Source: an uncultured Lachnospiraceae bacterium | GTDB lineage: Bacteria > Bacillota_A > Clostridia > Lachnospirales > Lachnospiraceae | Assembly: GCA_910585355.1 (NCBI GenBank) | Contig: CAJUDN010000010.1 | Span: 1 to 53,769, forward strand | Reading direction: 5' to 3' | DNA length: 53,769 bases | Part shown: positions 43,145 through 52,236 of the stretch, piece by piece | How positions within the stretch are numbered: position 1 is the stretch's first letter | How the letters are laid out: each line of letters begins with the position of its first letter | Notes under the pieces: model-generated | What the model was told of the DNA's origin: nothing | Database searches by the model: none | Seen by the model: only the letters and a program-made list of their open reading frames with translations | Translations under genes and position numbers: made by a program

Positions 43145-45598
43145 GTGAATCATACCATTAATAAAGAGGATTTTAAGAAATCGGTCATTTACAACTTAAA
43201 AAGCGCTTACAGAAAAAACATTGACGAGGCTACTCCCGGACAGGTTTATCAGGCGGTGGCTCTGGCTGTAAAGAGCGAAATCATTGACCGCTGGATTGCG
43301 ACCCATAAGGAATATGAGAAACAGGACTCCAAAATCGTATACTATATGTCCATGGAATTTTTAACAGGACGTTTCCTTGGCAATAATATCATAAGCCTCT
43401 GCGCCCGGAAAGAAATTTCTGAGGCCTTAAAGGAGCTGGGTTTTGATTTGAACGCCGTCGAGGACCAGGAGAGAGACCCGGCCCTTGGAAACGGAGGACT
43501 TGGCCGCCTGGCCGCCTGTTTCCTTGACTCCCTGGCTACCCTGGGATATCCGGCGTATGGCTGCGGCATCCGTTACCGTTATGGCATGTTTAAGCAGCAG
43601 ATTCGCGATGGTTTCCAGATCGAGGTTCCGGATGAGTGGCTGAAGGACGGGTATCCTTTTGAAATCCGCCGTGACGAATATGCAATGGAAGTGAAATTCG
43701 GCGGCTACGTGGACACAGAGTGGGACGGGAAGAGAAGCCGTTTTGTGCAGAAGGGATACCAGTCCGTAATGGCTGTTCCCTACGACATTCCCATTGTGGG
43801 ATATAATAATAATATGGTAAATTCTCTCCGTATCTGGGACGCGCAGCCGATCAACACCTTTAACTTAAGCGAGTTTGACAAAGGCGACTATCAGAAGGCC
43901 GTGGAGCAGGAAAATCTGGCAAAGACCATTGTTGAGGTTCTCTATCCCAATGATAACCACTACTCAGGCAAGGAGCTGCGCTTAAAACAGCAGTATTTCT
44001 TTATTTCCGCCAGTGTACAGCGCGCGGTAAAGAAATATAAAGAAAGCCATGACGATATCCGCAAGTTCTATGAAAAAACCGTATTCCAGCTTAATGATAC
44101 CCATCCTACAGTTGCCGTGGCGGAGCTTATGCGTATCCTGGTGGATGAAGAAAATCTGGATTGGGACGAGGCATGGGGGATCACCACAAAGACCTGTGCA
44201 TATACGAATCATACCATCATGTCCGAGGCTCTGGAGAAATGGCCCATTGAGCTGTTCTCCCGTCTTCTTCCGCGTATCTATCAGATTGTGGAAGAGATTA
44301 ACCGCCGCTTCATTGATAGCATTAAGAAGGCATATCCGGGTGATAACGGGAAAATCAGAAAGATGGCCATTATTTATGACGGACAGGTTCGCATGGCTCA
44401 CCTTGCCATCGTGGGAAGCTTCTCTGTAAATGGCGTTGCAAGACTGCATACGGAAATTTTAAAGACTCAGGAGTTAAAGGACTTCTATGAAATGATGCCT
44501 GGTAAGTTCAATAATAAGACCAACGGCATTACCCAGAGACGGTTCCTGCTTCATGGGAATCCCCAGCTTGCCGCCTGGGTAACCGATAAGATCGGAGACG
44601 AGTGGATTACTGATCTTTCCCATATTAAAAAACTGGCTGTTTATGCAGATGATGAAAAGTGTCAGCAGGAGTTTATGAATATCAAATATCAGAATAAAAT
44701 CCGTCTGGCTGCTTATATTAAGGAACACAACGGAATTGAAGTGGATCCCCGTTCCATTTTCGATGTGCAGGTCAAGAGGCTTCATGAGTATAAGCGCCAG
44801 CTCATGAATATTCTCCATGTGATGTACCTTTATAACCAGCTAAAGGATAACCCCAATATGGACATTGTGCCGCGTACCTTCATTTTCGGTGCAAAGGCCG
44901 CTGCCGGTTATAAGAGAGCGAAGCTGACCATTAAGTTAATCAATGCGGTTGCCGACGTGGTGAATAATGATAAGTCCATCGGCGGAAAGATCAAAGTAGT
45001 GTTTATTGAAGACTACTGCGTATCCAACGCAGAGATGATTTTTGCCGCCGCTGATGTGAGCGAGCAGATTTCCACCGCCAGCAAGGAGGCGTCCGGTACA
45101 GGAAACATGAAGTTCATGTTAAACGGCGCTCTGACCATCGGGACCATGGACGGCGCCAATGTGGAGATGGCTGAGGAGGTTGGCGCGGATAAGATGTTTA
45201 TCTTCGGCGCTTCCTCTGATGAGATTATAGGATGGGAGAAGAACGGCGGATACAATCCTATGGAAATTTTCAACAACGATCAGGGAATCCGCAGAGTGCT
45301 GATGCAGCTTATCAACGGCTACTTTGCTCCCCAGGATCCGGAACTGTTCCGCGATATTTACGACTCCTTACTGAACACCCGGTCCAGCGACAGGGCGGAT
45401 ACCTACTTTATCCTGAAGGATTTCCGATCCTATGCGGAGACGGAGGCTAAAATTGATGCGGCTTACCGCGATGAGAAGTGGTGGGCAAAAACGGCTATTT
45501 TAAATACTGCAGCTAGCGGAAAGTTCTCCTCGGATCGTACCATCGAGGAATATGTGGCGGACATCTGGCACTTAAAGAAGATAAAAGTTGAGCTGTAA
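43145..45598 (+). CDS. glgP: Glycogen/alpha-glucan phosphorylase
   Basis: 817 residues; releases glucose 1-phosphate from alpha-1,4-glucan. N-terminal YYMSMEFLTGRFLGNN and DPALGNGGLGRLAACFLDS, catalytic-site EASGTGNMKFMLNGALTIGTMDGANVE with the PLP lysine (GNMKF) near residue 660. Normal length. GTG start with AGGAGG upstream. It starts 21 nt after ileS with no terminator between, so part of its transcription should pass through the ileS T-box; an internal promoter cannot be excluded. Other glycogen genes are not in the window. Confidence 0.96.
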   Translation: MNHTINKEDFKKSVIYNLKSAYRKNIDEATPGQVYQAVALAVKSEIIDRWIATHKEYEKQDSKIVYYMSMEFLTGRFLGNNIISLCARKEISEALKELGFDLNAVEDQERDPALGNGGLGRLAACFLDSLATLGYPAYGCGIRYRYGMFKQQIRDGFQIEVPDEWLKDGYPFEIRRDEYAMEVKFGGYVDTEWDGKRSRFVQKGYQSVMAVPYDIPIVGYNNNMVNSLRIWDAQPINTFNLSEFDKGDYQKAVEQENLAKTIVEVLYPNDNHYSGKELRLKQQYFFISASVQRAVKKYKESHDDIRKFYEKTVFQLNDTHPTVAVAELMRILVDEENLDWDEAWGITTKTCAYTNHTIMSEALEKWPIELFSRLLPRIYQIVEEINRRFIDSIKKAYPGDNGKIRKMAIIYDGQVRMAHLAIVGSFSVNGVARLHTEILKTQELKDFYEMMPGKFNNKTNGITQRRFLLHGNPQLAAWVTDKIGDEWITDLSHIKKLAVYADDEKCQQEFMNIKYQNKIRLAAYIKEHNGIEVDPRSIFDVQVKRLHEYKRQLMNILHVMYLYNQLKDNPNMDIVPRTFIFGAKAAAGYKRAKLTIKLINAVADVVNNDKSIGGKIKVVFIEDYCVSNAEMIFAAADVSEQISTASKEASGTGNMKFMLNGALTIGTMDGANVEMAEEVGADKMFIFGASSDEIIGWEKNGGYNPMEIFNNDQGIRRVLMQLINGYFAPQDPELFRDIYDSLLNTRSSDRADTYFILKDFRSYAETEAKIDAAYRDEKWWAKTAILNTAASGKFSSDRTIEEYVADIWHLKKIKVEL

Positions 45599-45671
45599 AC
45601 TGCGTCTGGCAGGACTTCTGTAATATGTGTTCTGCGGGCAATTAAGGTAGGTTATACCGGTTCTAAAAGGC

Positions 45672-45719
45672 GGACCCGTCTCATAGACTTGTAAAGAGAA
45701 TATGAGACGGGCCCTTTTT
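45672..45719 (+). terminator. Terminator after glgP
   Basis: GGACCCGTCTCATA / TATGAGACGGGCCC followed by five T. Confidence 0.85.
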
Positions 45720-45768
45720 ATGCAATAGGGAAGCTGTCTGTCGGACGAAAGATGGACGGGGAGGTAAG

Positions 45769-46689
45769 ATGAAGCGATTTTTGACGGTGCTTTTTTTGAT
45801 GATCATGATACCCTATGTGACAACGCTTGCATGGACAGGCCGCCTGGGAGACGGAGATATTACGGGACTTTCCGAGGAAGAAGGCCCGCGGGTGATCGTG
45901 GTGCGAAACCAGAGGGAGGTTTCTCTTTCGGCGGAGGAATTCCTGGTTCATGTGCTGGCCGGGCAGATTCCGGCGGAATATGGAAAGGAAACCATAAAGG
46001 CACAGGCGGTGCTTGCGAGAACCTACATATACCGGGAGATGGACGGAGCCGGCAGTATTTACGAAGAGGCTCTGGATATGGACGCTTTAAGCAGGTCGCA
46101 GATGGAAAAGCTCTGGGGCAGCAGGGATTTTGCGAAGAATTATGAAAAGCTTACGGAGGCCATTGAAGAAACCAGTGGGCTTTACCTTACCTACGAAGGG
46201 GCTCCCATTGAACCTTTTTTCTGTCGTGCCGGTTCGGGAAGTACCAGAAGCGGCGGGGAAGAATATCCCTATTTAAAGGAGGCCAAAAGTCCGGGCGACT
46301 TAAAGGCTGACGGTTTTTTAAGTCTGGCGGTGTTTTTGCCCCGGACCATGGCGGATAAGATAAACTCCATTCCCGGGGCGGTTTCTGTGGAGGCTTCGTC
46401 ACTTCCGGAGGAAATCCAGATTGTGGAGAGGGACGGGGCCGGATATGTAAAGAAGGTGCAGATCGGGCAGAAGACATACAGCGGGGAAGAGGTTCAGTAC
46501 GCTCTTGGGCTTTCGTCCTCCTGCTATTCCTTTGAGGAGGTGGACGGCAAAATCCGCGTGACCTGCAAAGGAATCGGCCATGGGTACGGATTTTCCCAGG
46601 CCGGGGCCAACGCCCTGGAGACGGAGGGATACGATTTTAAAGAGCTTTTGAATTATTATTTCCAGAATGTGGAAATTGCAAATTACTGA
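45769..46689 (+). CDS. spoIID: Stage II sporulation protein D (SpoIID)
   Basis: 306 residues; membrane-anchored peptidoglycan lytic transglycosylase needed for engulfment of the forespore. One N-terminal transmembrane segment (about 3-20); SpoIID/LytB domain with VHVLAGQIPAEYGKETIKAQAVLARTY (about 62-88), the catalytic glutamate in that region, EPFFCRAGSGSTRSGGE, and the C-terminal KGIGHGYGFSQAGANALETEG. Start follows GGGGAGG. Next to a SpoIIQ-like gene, as expected for the engulfment machinery. Confidence 0.93.
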   Translation: MKRFLTVLFLMIMIPYVTTLAWTGRLGDGDITGLSEEEGPRVIVVRNQREVSLSAEEFLVHVLAGQIPAEYGKETIKAQAVLARTYIYREMDGAGSIYEEALDMDALSRSQMEKLWGSRDFAKNYEKLTEAIEETSGLYLTYEGAPIEPFFCRAGSGSTRSGGEEYPYLKEAKSPGDLKADGFLSLAVFLPRTMADKINSIPGAVSVEASSLPEEIQIVERDGAGYVKKVQIGQKTYSGEEVQYALGLSSSCYSFEEVDGKIRVTCKGIGHGYGFSQAGANALETEGYDFKELLNYYFQNVEIANY

Positions 46690-46715
46690 ATAAGAACGTT
46701 TCCTTTGGTAAGAAT
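46688..46715 (+). promoter_or_regulatory. Possible sigma-F-type promoter
   Basis: GAATA (46688-46692), 14 bp, GGTAAGAAT (46707-46715), which fits the forespore -10 pattern GGNNANANT. Start codon is very close (20 nt from the -10), so the call is tentative. Confidence 0.3.
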
Positions 46716-46734
46716 ATTACCGAGGTGATAAAAC

Positions 46735-47511
46735 GTGAAAGAGAGAGTAAACCAGCTTTTCAAGGATAAGTTAGTTCTTGTCATGGTTGTGTTGGGCCTG
46801 CTGACTATTGTTGCGGCAGCAGGAGCAGTGAAGATCCAGAAGAGGGCTCAAAATATGGAAGAAAGCCCTTATCTGGAAATCAAGGAACCGGAGGGCGTCA
46901 TTGCCGGAGAGGAGATGGATCCTCCCATGGTGGCGGGAAGCTCCAATGCAGAAGAGCCGGAGGAGAACGCGGGGTTTATTGCGGAGAACGCGGTAAATGA
47001 ACCCATTGTTTATCCGGCGGAAACAGCAAAAGTCAATATGGCGGAGACGAAAGCGCAAGAAGCAGGGGCCATTGCCAATGAGTCTTTGGTCCTCAACTTT
47101 ACGGAGGCTGATAAGCTTATGTGGCCGGTGGAGGGAAATGTGATTTTAGGATACAGCATGGATACCACCACCTGGTTCCCCACTCTGGAGCAGTACAAAT
47201 GCAATCCTGCCAACATGATTCAGAGTGATGTGAGCACTCCCGTTTCGGCTCCGGCGGATGCCAGGGTTCTGGAAATCGGAAGCAACGAGGAGATTGGCAA
47301 TTACATCTGTCTGGATCTGGGGAATGAGTACACGGCCATCTGCGGCCAGTTAAAGGAAATCCCGGTTGTGGAGAATGAATATCTCCACAAAGGCGATGTG
47401 GTCGGTTATGTGGCCGAACCTACCAAATATTATTCGGTGGAGGGGAATAACCTCTATTTCGAACTGCGTTTGGGGGAGAAGCCGGTGGACGCGCTGAACT
47501 ATCTGGAATAG
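46735..47511 (+). CDS. M23/LytM-domain protein, SpoIIQ-like
   Basis: 258 residues: one N-terminal transmembrane helix (about 13-31), an acidic spacer (40-115) and a C-terminal LytM fold (about 130-258). The zinc ligands of active M23 peptidases are lost: the HxHxE strand reads NLYFELRLG and the first His/Asp site is replaced (NMIQSD), so it is probably a structural protein. A degenerate LytM protein next to spoIID matches SpoIIQ, the forespore partner of SpoIIIAH. GTG start, GAGGTGAT upstream. A terminator follows at 47525. Confidence 0.8.
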   Translation: MKERVNQLFKDKLVLVMVVLGLLTIVAAAGAVKIQKRAQNMEESPYLEIKEPEGVIAGEEMDPPMVAGSSNAEEPEENAGFIAENAVNEPIVYPAETAKVNMAETKAQEAGAIANESLVLNFTEADKLMWPVEGNVILGYSMDTTTWFPTLEQYKCNPANMIQSDVSTPVSAPADARVLEIGSNEEIGNYICLDLGNEYTAICGQLKEIPVVENEYLHKGDVVGYVAEPTKYYSVEGNNLYFELRLGEKPVDALNYLE

Positions 47512-47524
47512 AAACATGCATGGA

Positions 47525-47555
47525 AGAGAGGTGCCCTTGGGGCCTCTCTTTTTTT
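47525..47555 (+). terminator. Terminator after the SpoIIQ-like gene
   Basis: AGAGAGG-TGCCCTTGGGG-CCTCTCT with T-run. Confidence 0.85.
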
Positions 47556-47560
47556 GCGTA

Positions 47561-47617
47561 GGAAGGCCTTTCCCATGAGACAAAAAGCGCTTCGTGCAGA
47601 AATGCACACTTTTTTAA
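47561..47617. repeat. Dispersed 57-bp intergenic repeat, copy 2
   Basis: GGAAGGCCTTTCCCATGA...TGCACACTTTTTTAA, second copy of the element at 36981-37037, here also directly downstream of a terminator. Confidence 0.7.
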
Positions 47618-47722
47618 TAAATTGTTCACACAGAATTAGTGAATTTCAATATAAAATGTGATATACTGTTTCTAGACAGCTTGTAACGACCAATTACTTT
47701 AAAGAATTATGGAGGACTGCAT

Positions 47723-48325
47723 ATGGATTATGCACTACTTAAGAAAAACTTTGAAAATCACAGATTCCATACATCCTATTTCAAATCAAAGGAAGAGGCA
47801 GCCGCCTACTTAAAAGAAAACATCCACAAGGAGCTGGTGGGCTTCGGCGGATCCATGACGGCGAAGGAAATGAATCTGGCAGAAATATTAAAAGAGGATA
47901 ATGAGGTGGTCTGGCACTGGCTTTCAGACATGCCTGCGGCAGAGGCCAGACGGAAGGCAATGGAATCCACCGTGTATATTTTGAGCGCCAATGGAGTTGC
48001 CGAAACCGGGGAACTGGTGAACATCGACGGAACTGGAAACCGCCTGGCTGCCAGCCTGTTCGGGCCGAAGAAAGTGTATTATATTATTGGAAAAAATAAG
48101 ATTGCGCCGGACCTTGGGTCCGCCATGGAGCGTGCCAGAAATACTGCCTGCACAAAGAATGCCATGCGATTTCAAATAAAGACTCCCTGCGTGGCAAACG
48201 GCGGCGGAAAGTGCTATGACTGTAACAGCCCGGAAAGAATCTGCAACGCGTTTTTAATTCTGGAGCGCCCCTTAAACGGGATGGAAGTGGAGCTGCTGTT
48301 TGTGGATGAAGAACTTGGATTTTAA
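47723..48325 (+). CDS. LUD-domain protein (lactate-utilization LutC-like)
   Basis: 200 residues, single LUD domain (about 10-195). Conserved VGFGGSMTAKEM (about 38-49), VNIDGTGNRLAASLFGPKKVYYIIG and a C-terminal cysteine cluster (TACTKNAMRFQIKTPC, GGKCYDCNSPERICN) suggesting metal or Fe-S binding. Stand-alone LUD proteins are common in clostridia; lutA and lutB, which would make a lactate oxidase, are not here, so lactate use is not implied. Start after TGGAGG. Followed 12 nt later by the CBS gene. Confidence 0.87.
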   Translation: MDYALLKKNFENHRFHTSYFKSKEEAAAYLKENIHKELVGFGGSMTAKEMNLAEILKEDNEVVWHWLSDMPAAEARRKAMESTVYILSANGVAETGELVNIDGTGNRLAASLFGPKKVYYIIGKNKIAPDLGSAMERARNTACTKNAMRFQIKTPCVANGGGKCYDCNSPERICNAFLILERPLNGMEVELLFVDEELGF

Positions 48326-48337
48326 AGGAGAGAGCAC

Positions 48338-48748
48338 ATGAATATACTGTTTTTTCTGACTCCCAAAAGCGAAGTGGCGTATATTTATGACGAGGAAAGC
48401 TTAAGACAGGCTCTTGAGAAAATGGAGTATCATAAATATTCCGCTGTTCCCATCCTAAGCAGGCAGGGGCGGTATGTGGGAACACTTACAGAAGGAGATC
48501 TTTTGTGGTACATAAAAAACCAGCTAAGTCTTAATCTTAAGGAGGCGCAGAGAATCCCGGTGACGGCAGTTCCGAGACGGTCTGATAACTTTCCGGTTAG
48601 TGTGGACAGCAAAATGGAAGATCTGCTGGAGAAGGCTATGAAGCAGAATTTTGTTCCGGTGCTGGATGACGATAAGTCCTTTATTGGAATTGTCACAAGA
48701 AAAGATATTATGAAATATTTCGCCAGAAATATTGGAAAAACGGAATAA
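48338..48748 (+). CDS. CBS-domain protein
   Basis: 136 residues, a tandem pair of CBS motifs (about 5-60 and 75-132; SAVPILSRQGRYVGTLTEGDLLW and FVPVLDDDKSFIGIVTRKDIM). Such pairs bind adenine nucleotides and act as energy sensors, but no effector domain is attached. Start after AAGGAGAG, likely co-transcribed with the LUD gene. Terminator at 48753. Confidence 0.9.
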   Translation: MNILFFLTPKSEVAYIYDEESLRQALEKMEYHKYSAVPILSRQGRYVGTLTEGDLLWYIKNQLSLNLKEAQRIPVTAVPRRSDNFPVSVDSKMEDLLEKAMKQNFVPVLDDDKSFIGIVTRKDIMKYFARNIGKTE

Positions 48749-48752
48749 GAAA

Positions 48753-48783
48753 AAGAGGGGCTGCAAAAACAGTCCCTTTTTTA
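48753..48783 (+). terminator. Terminator after CBS gene
   Basis: AAGAGGGGCTG-caaaaa-CAGTCCCTTTTTT. Confidence 0.75.
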
Positions 48784-48803
48784 CTTCATATGGACGGAGT
48801 CTT

Positions 48804-49409
48804 TTACGGGTCCGGAATTTCCAGAATGTACCGTTCGTAAGCATTTATAATCATGGTTTCCCTGTATTGCCGGACCCGTTTGGACAAAGGATCGTAATTT
48901 AAATGTACATGGCCGTGTACCAGATACCGGAGGTTTTGAGAATCTATCATGCGGCGGAATGCCTTAAAGCCTGTATGGGCTATCGAGGGGCCGTCTCCCA
49001 GACCGTATGCCGGGGCATGGGTTAGGAGAATATCCAGTTTTTTCCCATGCCCTGCATGGACTTTGAACCACAGTCTGACAGCACGGAAGAGCATTTGGGC
49101 CTGAGTATACTGGTGCGGGCCCGGTTTGTAGCGCATGGAGCCGCCCAGACCTGCTATTTTTAAGCCTCTGAAGCAGAAAACCTTATCTTCTATGCAGATA
49201 CAGCCCTCCGGAGGTACGGTCTGGTATATTTTGTCATGATTTCCGTGGACGTAAAGCACCGGCCCATGGGAAAAGGTAGCCAGAAAGGACAGATACCGGG
49301 GGTCCAAATCTCCGCAGGAGAGGATTAAGTCAATCCCGTCAAGACGACTGGGGTGAAAGTAGTCCCACAGAGCCGGGGCTTCTATATCTGAAATAACCAG
49401 AATTTTCAT
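48804..49409 (-). CDS. Metallophosphoesterase
   Basis: 201 residues, calcineurin-like phosphoesterase fold. Metal-binding motifs seen: LVISDIE (N-terminal Asp), LILSCGDLDPRYL (GD), VHGNHDKI (GNHD), ILLTHAPAYG (about 127) and LVHGHVHLNYDP (GHxH). All ligands present. Substrate unknown. Its ATG lies 1 nt after the stop of the ParB/BMP gene, so the two are translationally coupled and probably act together. Confidence 0.9.
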   Translation of the reverse strand: MKILVISDIEAPALWDYFHPSRLDGIDLILSCGDLDPRYLSFLATFSHGPVLYVHGNHDKIYQTVPPEGCICIEDKVFCFRGLKIAGLGGSMRYKPGPHQYTQAQMLFRAVRLWFKVHAGHGKKLDILLTHAPAYGLGDGPSIAHTGFKAFRRMIDSQNLRYLVHGHVHLNYDPLSKRVRQYRETMIINAYERYILEIPDP

Positions 49410-49410
49410 G

Positions 49411-51366
49411 TCAGATTCCTTCTTTGTTTTCGTGTATCCCCTGGATTTTCACCATGGGAACAGCCTCATCACACAAATCTTTTATATCGGGAATATGCCC
49501 AATGATATTATCGGCAAGCCAATCCATTTTTATTATTTCAGCAGGAGATAAACAATCATTTCCCTTATTTCTAAGCGCATGGTTCTGGTCGTAAAGGTCG
49601 CCGGAAAAGATTCGGAACTCTCCGTTTACGATCTGCTTTTTCACCAGATCGATGAGATTTAAGGTCCGGTCCGGGATCGACTTGGAGCAGATTATGTCAA
49701 TCATTCCGGAGGAAATACCCCACCAGTAATTTAAGGATTCGCCCATTCGCTCCGGCGCCGTCCGGTTCCAGTTGCCGTTTAGGATGGTCTGTAGAATCCT
49801 CTGATAGAATTTACCCCAGTGCCAGATGGCGGAAGCCAGGTTTCCGCCATTTTCATCGTCCAGGTCATAAAGTCCGTAAAGACGGGAAGAATGCAGAGGG
49901 GCGATCATTTCGCGGCCGGAAATGTGGCTTACTTTGGCTTCTGTCAGGATTTTATTAATATTGGAGTTCTTTTCCGTGGACCATACCAGGTGGACCCAGG
50001 CTGTGGGATTTACCATTTTTACCCCCAGGGCAAAGGCATTGATGCTGGCTGGAGTTCCAAAAATGGGGAAATCAGCAATGTAGCCGATGCGGTCTGTACG
50101 GGTCAGGATTCCTGCCAGCATTCCTATGAGGAATTTGGCTTCGTAAAGCCGCCCATAATAGGTCCGCAAATGTCCGCTGTATGAATTTAAGGAGCAGTTT
50201 AAAATTTTAATGCCCGGATATTTGATGCCGGCCTTGATGCTGGGGCCTAAAAACCGCGGGGAAGTGGTGAAAAGCACCGAGCATTCATCGGAGACGGCCT
50301 GTTCTATGGCCTCCGAGCACTGTTCGTCGGTTTCGATGCCGTCATAAACGCGGATTTTAAGCTTTCCGGCCATATTGTCTTCTAAGTAGAGGCGGCCCAG
50401 ATTGTGGCCATAGGTCCAGCTTGAGGTCTCTGCAGTTTTGTAATAAAGGAAGCCTACCGAAAGCTTTGGGGCAGACGGGGCGATGAACTTTTGAATAATG
50501 GCTTTTTCCGGATCCTTTAAAAGCTTTAGGATATTTTTCTCCGGTTCCTCTTCCGGCTGCATGATCACGCTCACGTTTTTGTCACAGGGAAGGGCTTCTA
50601 AGTCCTCCCACAGGGGGGCGAGCTGCTTTTTTAAGGTTTCCTGGGGCAAGTCCACCATATTCTCATAGCCGTATACATTTAAATAGGCCAGAAATGCGTC
50701 TCCAACGGTGATGGGAATTTTCGCGCCGCCCTTTTCTTCATATGCTTTGGAAAAATGTAAAAGGCAGGAAGAAAACAGCCGTTTTTCCTCCACACTCCAG
50801 GGCGTCCCGAAAGTTTTTGAAAGAGCGCTGCAAAGCTCATGGAAGCTGCCGGGTTTGGAAAAATAGATGGTGTTAATTCCGGTAAAACGGAAAAAATCCA
50901 TATATTCGTAATAAATCCTGGATTCTTTTGTATCATTGGCAGCGGGGATGATTCTTGTCACATAGCCGGAAATCGTAATGGCGCCGGAATATTTCAGGAC
51001 GCTGACACGTTTGTTTCCCTCTATTATATAGTAGGAATTCATAAACTCGCAGGCGATCACAGGTTCCCGGATGCCCTCGTCGATATGAGATCTATAGAGG
51101 GACGACCATTTATCGGCAAATTCAGAGCTTTCGCTCAGAAGAGGCATAAAGCTGCTGGAAAAGGCCTTGGTACGGCCTGCAGTTTTCGTCCCTACGATAC
51201 GTTCAACAGGGATTTCTATGAGTCCCAGATCGTTTTCTCCAACTGTGTCGGCGAAGGGAAGCAGTTCATCCAGCACCTTTAAATAAGGGTATTTTCCCTC
51301 TGAAATATCCTGGTGGTATGTTTTCTGGGCCATTTTTCTGGCCCTGGTGTAATCAGAAACAGCCAT
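49411..51366 (-). CDS. ParB-like domain fused to BMP-type (PnrA-like) substrate-binding domain
   Basis: 651 residues, no signal peptide or lipobox, so cytoplasmic. Residues about 45-130 form a ParB/sulfiredoxin-like domain (LIEIPVERIVGTKTAGRTKAF, then YIIEGNKRVSVLKYSGA at 113-129). A helical middle (about 150-290) leads to a BMP/PnrA-type periplasmic-binding-protein domain (about 300-580: LSVGFLYYKTAETSSWTYGHNLG, VLFTTSPRF, RIGYIADFPIFGTPASINAFALG), which in secreted relatives binds purine nucleosides. A cytoplasmic nucleoside-sensing domain joined to a ParB-like module suggests a sensor or enzyme and not a transporter component. No permease or ATPase is next to it; the coupled gene is a metallophosphoesterase. 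Confidence 0.82.
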   Translation of the reverse strand: MAVSDYTRARKMAQKTYHQDISEGKYPYLKVLDELLPFADTVGENDLGLIEIPVERIVGTKTAGRTKAFSSSFMPLLSESSEFADKWSSLYRSHIDEGIREPVIACEFMNSYYIIEGNKRVSVLKYSGAITISGYVTRIIPAANDTKESRIYYEYMDFFRFTGINTIYFSKPGSFHELCSALSKTFGTPWSVEEKRLFSSCLLHFSKAYEEKGGAKIPITVGDAFLAYLNVYGYENMVDLPQETLKKQLAPLWEDLEALPCDKNVSVIMQPEEEPEKNILKLLKDPEKAIIQKFIAPSAPKLSVGFLYYKTAETSSWTYGHNLGRLYLEDNMAGKLKIRVYDGIETDEQCSEAIEQAVSDECSVLFTTSPRFLGPSIKAGIKYPGIKILNCSLNSYSGHLRTYYGRLYEAKFLIGMLAGILTRTDRIGYIADFPIFGTPASINAFALGVKMVNPTAWVHLVWSTEKNSNINKILTEAKVSHISGREMIAPLHSSRLYGLYDLDDENGGNLASAIWHWGKFYQRILQTILNGNWNRTAPERMGESLNYWWGISSGMIDIICSKSIPDRTLNLIDLVKKQIVNGEFRIFSGDLYDQNHALRNKGNDCLSPAEIIKMDWLADNIIGHIPDIKDLCDEAVPMVKIQGIHENKEGI

Positions 51367-51384
51367 GACTGGCTCCTTTCCGCC

Positions 51385-52236
51385 CTAAAGAGGCTTGTTC
51401 TTTTCCCGCCAGTGATTGGGGGAGAGATGAAAGATTGTCTTAAAAGCTCTGGAAAAATGGAGCTGGTTCTGGTATCCGCACATTTTTCCGATTTCATTGA
51501 TGGTCATGTCTGAGAATTTCAAAAGCTCCGCCGCGCGGTTCATACGATAGTACATCAAAAAGTGCTGTAAGGTCTGATTGGTGATTTCCTTAAAAAGCTT
51601 CCCCAGATAGTTCCTGTTTAAACCGCAGAAGGCGGCGATATCTTCTACGGTAATGGGGTAACTGTAATTTCTTTCGATAAAAGAAATGGCTTCTTTTACA
51701 TAGGAATCCTTTAAATTCCCGGAGGGCAGCGTCCTCCTGGTGGCAGAGCCGCGGATTAGGCTGTCAAAAAATAAATAGAGATGACCAATCTGATTGATGC
51801 TGGAATGGAAGGGGTTGTCCACGATGTGCATGATTTCTTCTTTGATGGCGACGGCAAATTCTTTTTTCTTAAGGCGGTAGACAGGCTGGTCAAAGCCAAG
51901 GCCGGCCATCTCCATGAATTCCAGCGCTTTTACCCCGTCAAATTCCACCCAGGCGTATTCCCAGGGGAGATGTTCGTCGGCAAAGTAGGTATTGACCTGC
52001 CCGGGGCAGATTAAAAATCCCTGGTTCGATTCGACTTTATATTGCCTGGTTTCATCGTCTGAGTTATTTGAGTTCAGAAGCCCTTTTCCGGAAAACACAA
52101 AATGGAATAAATAGTGATTTCTTTTGGCAGGCCCGAAGGAATGCATAGGGAGGCATTGCTCCCATCCGTACTGGAACAGGGTAAGATCGATATTCTTATC
52201 GTTCTGGAATGTGTTAAATTTGTAATTTTTTTCCAT
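51385..52236 (-). CDS. AraC family regulator of carbohydrate uptake
   Basis: 283 residues: N-terminal cupin-like sugar-sensing domain (about 20-150) and two C-terminal helix-turn-helix motifs (ITVEDIAAFCGLNRNYLGKLFKE and TINEIGKMCGYQNQLHFSRAF, about 185-275). Divergent from the sugar-binding lipoprotein gene with about 200 bp between, so it most likely activates that ABC operon in response to its sugar. Start after AAAGGAAAGG. Confidence 0.92.
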   Translation of the reverse strand: MEKNYKFNTFQNDKNIDLTLFQYGWEQCLPMHSFGPAKRNHYLFHFVFSGKGLLNSNNSDDETRQYKVESNQGFLICPGQVNTYFADEHLPWEYAWVEFDGVKALEFMEMAGLGFDQPVYRLKKKEFAVAIKEEIMHIVDNPFHSSINQIGHLYLFFDSLIRGSATRRTLPSGNLKDSYVKEAISFIERNYSYPITVEDIAAFCGLNRNYLGKLFKEITNQTLQHFLMYYRMNRAAELLKFSDMTINEIGKMCGYQNQLHFSRAFKTIFHLSPNHWREKNKPL

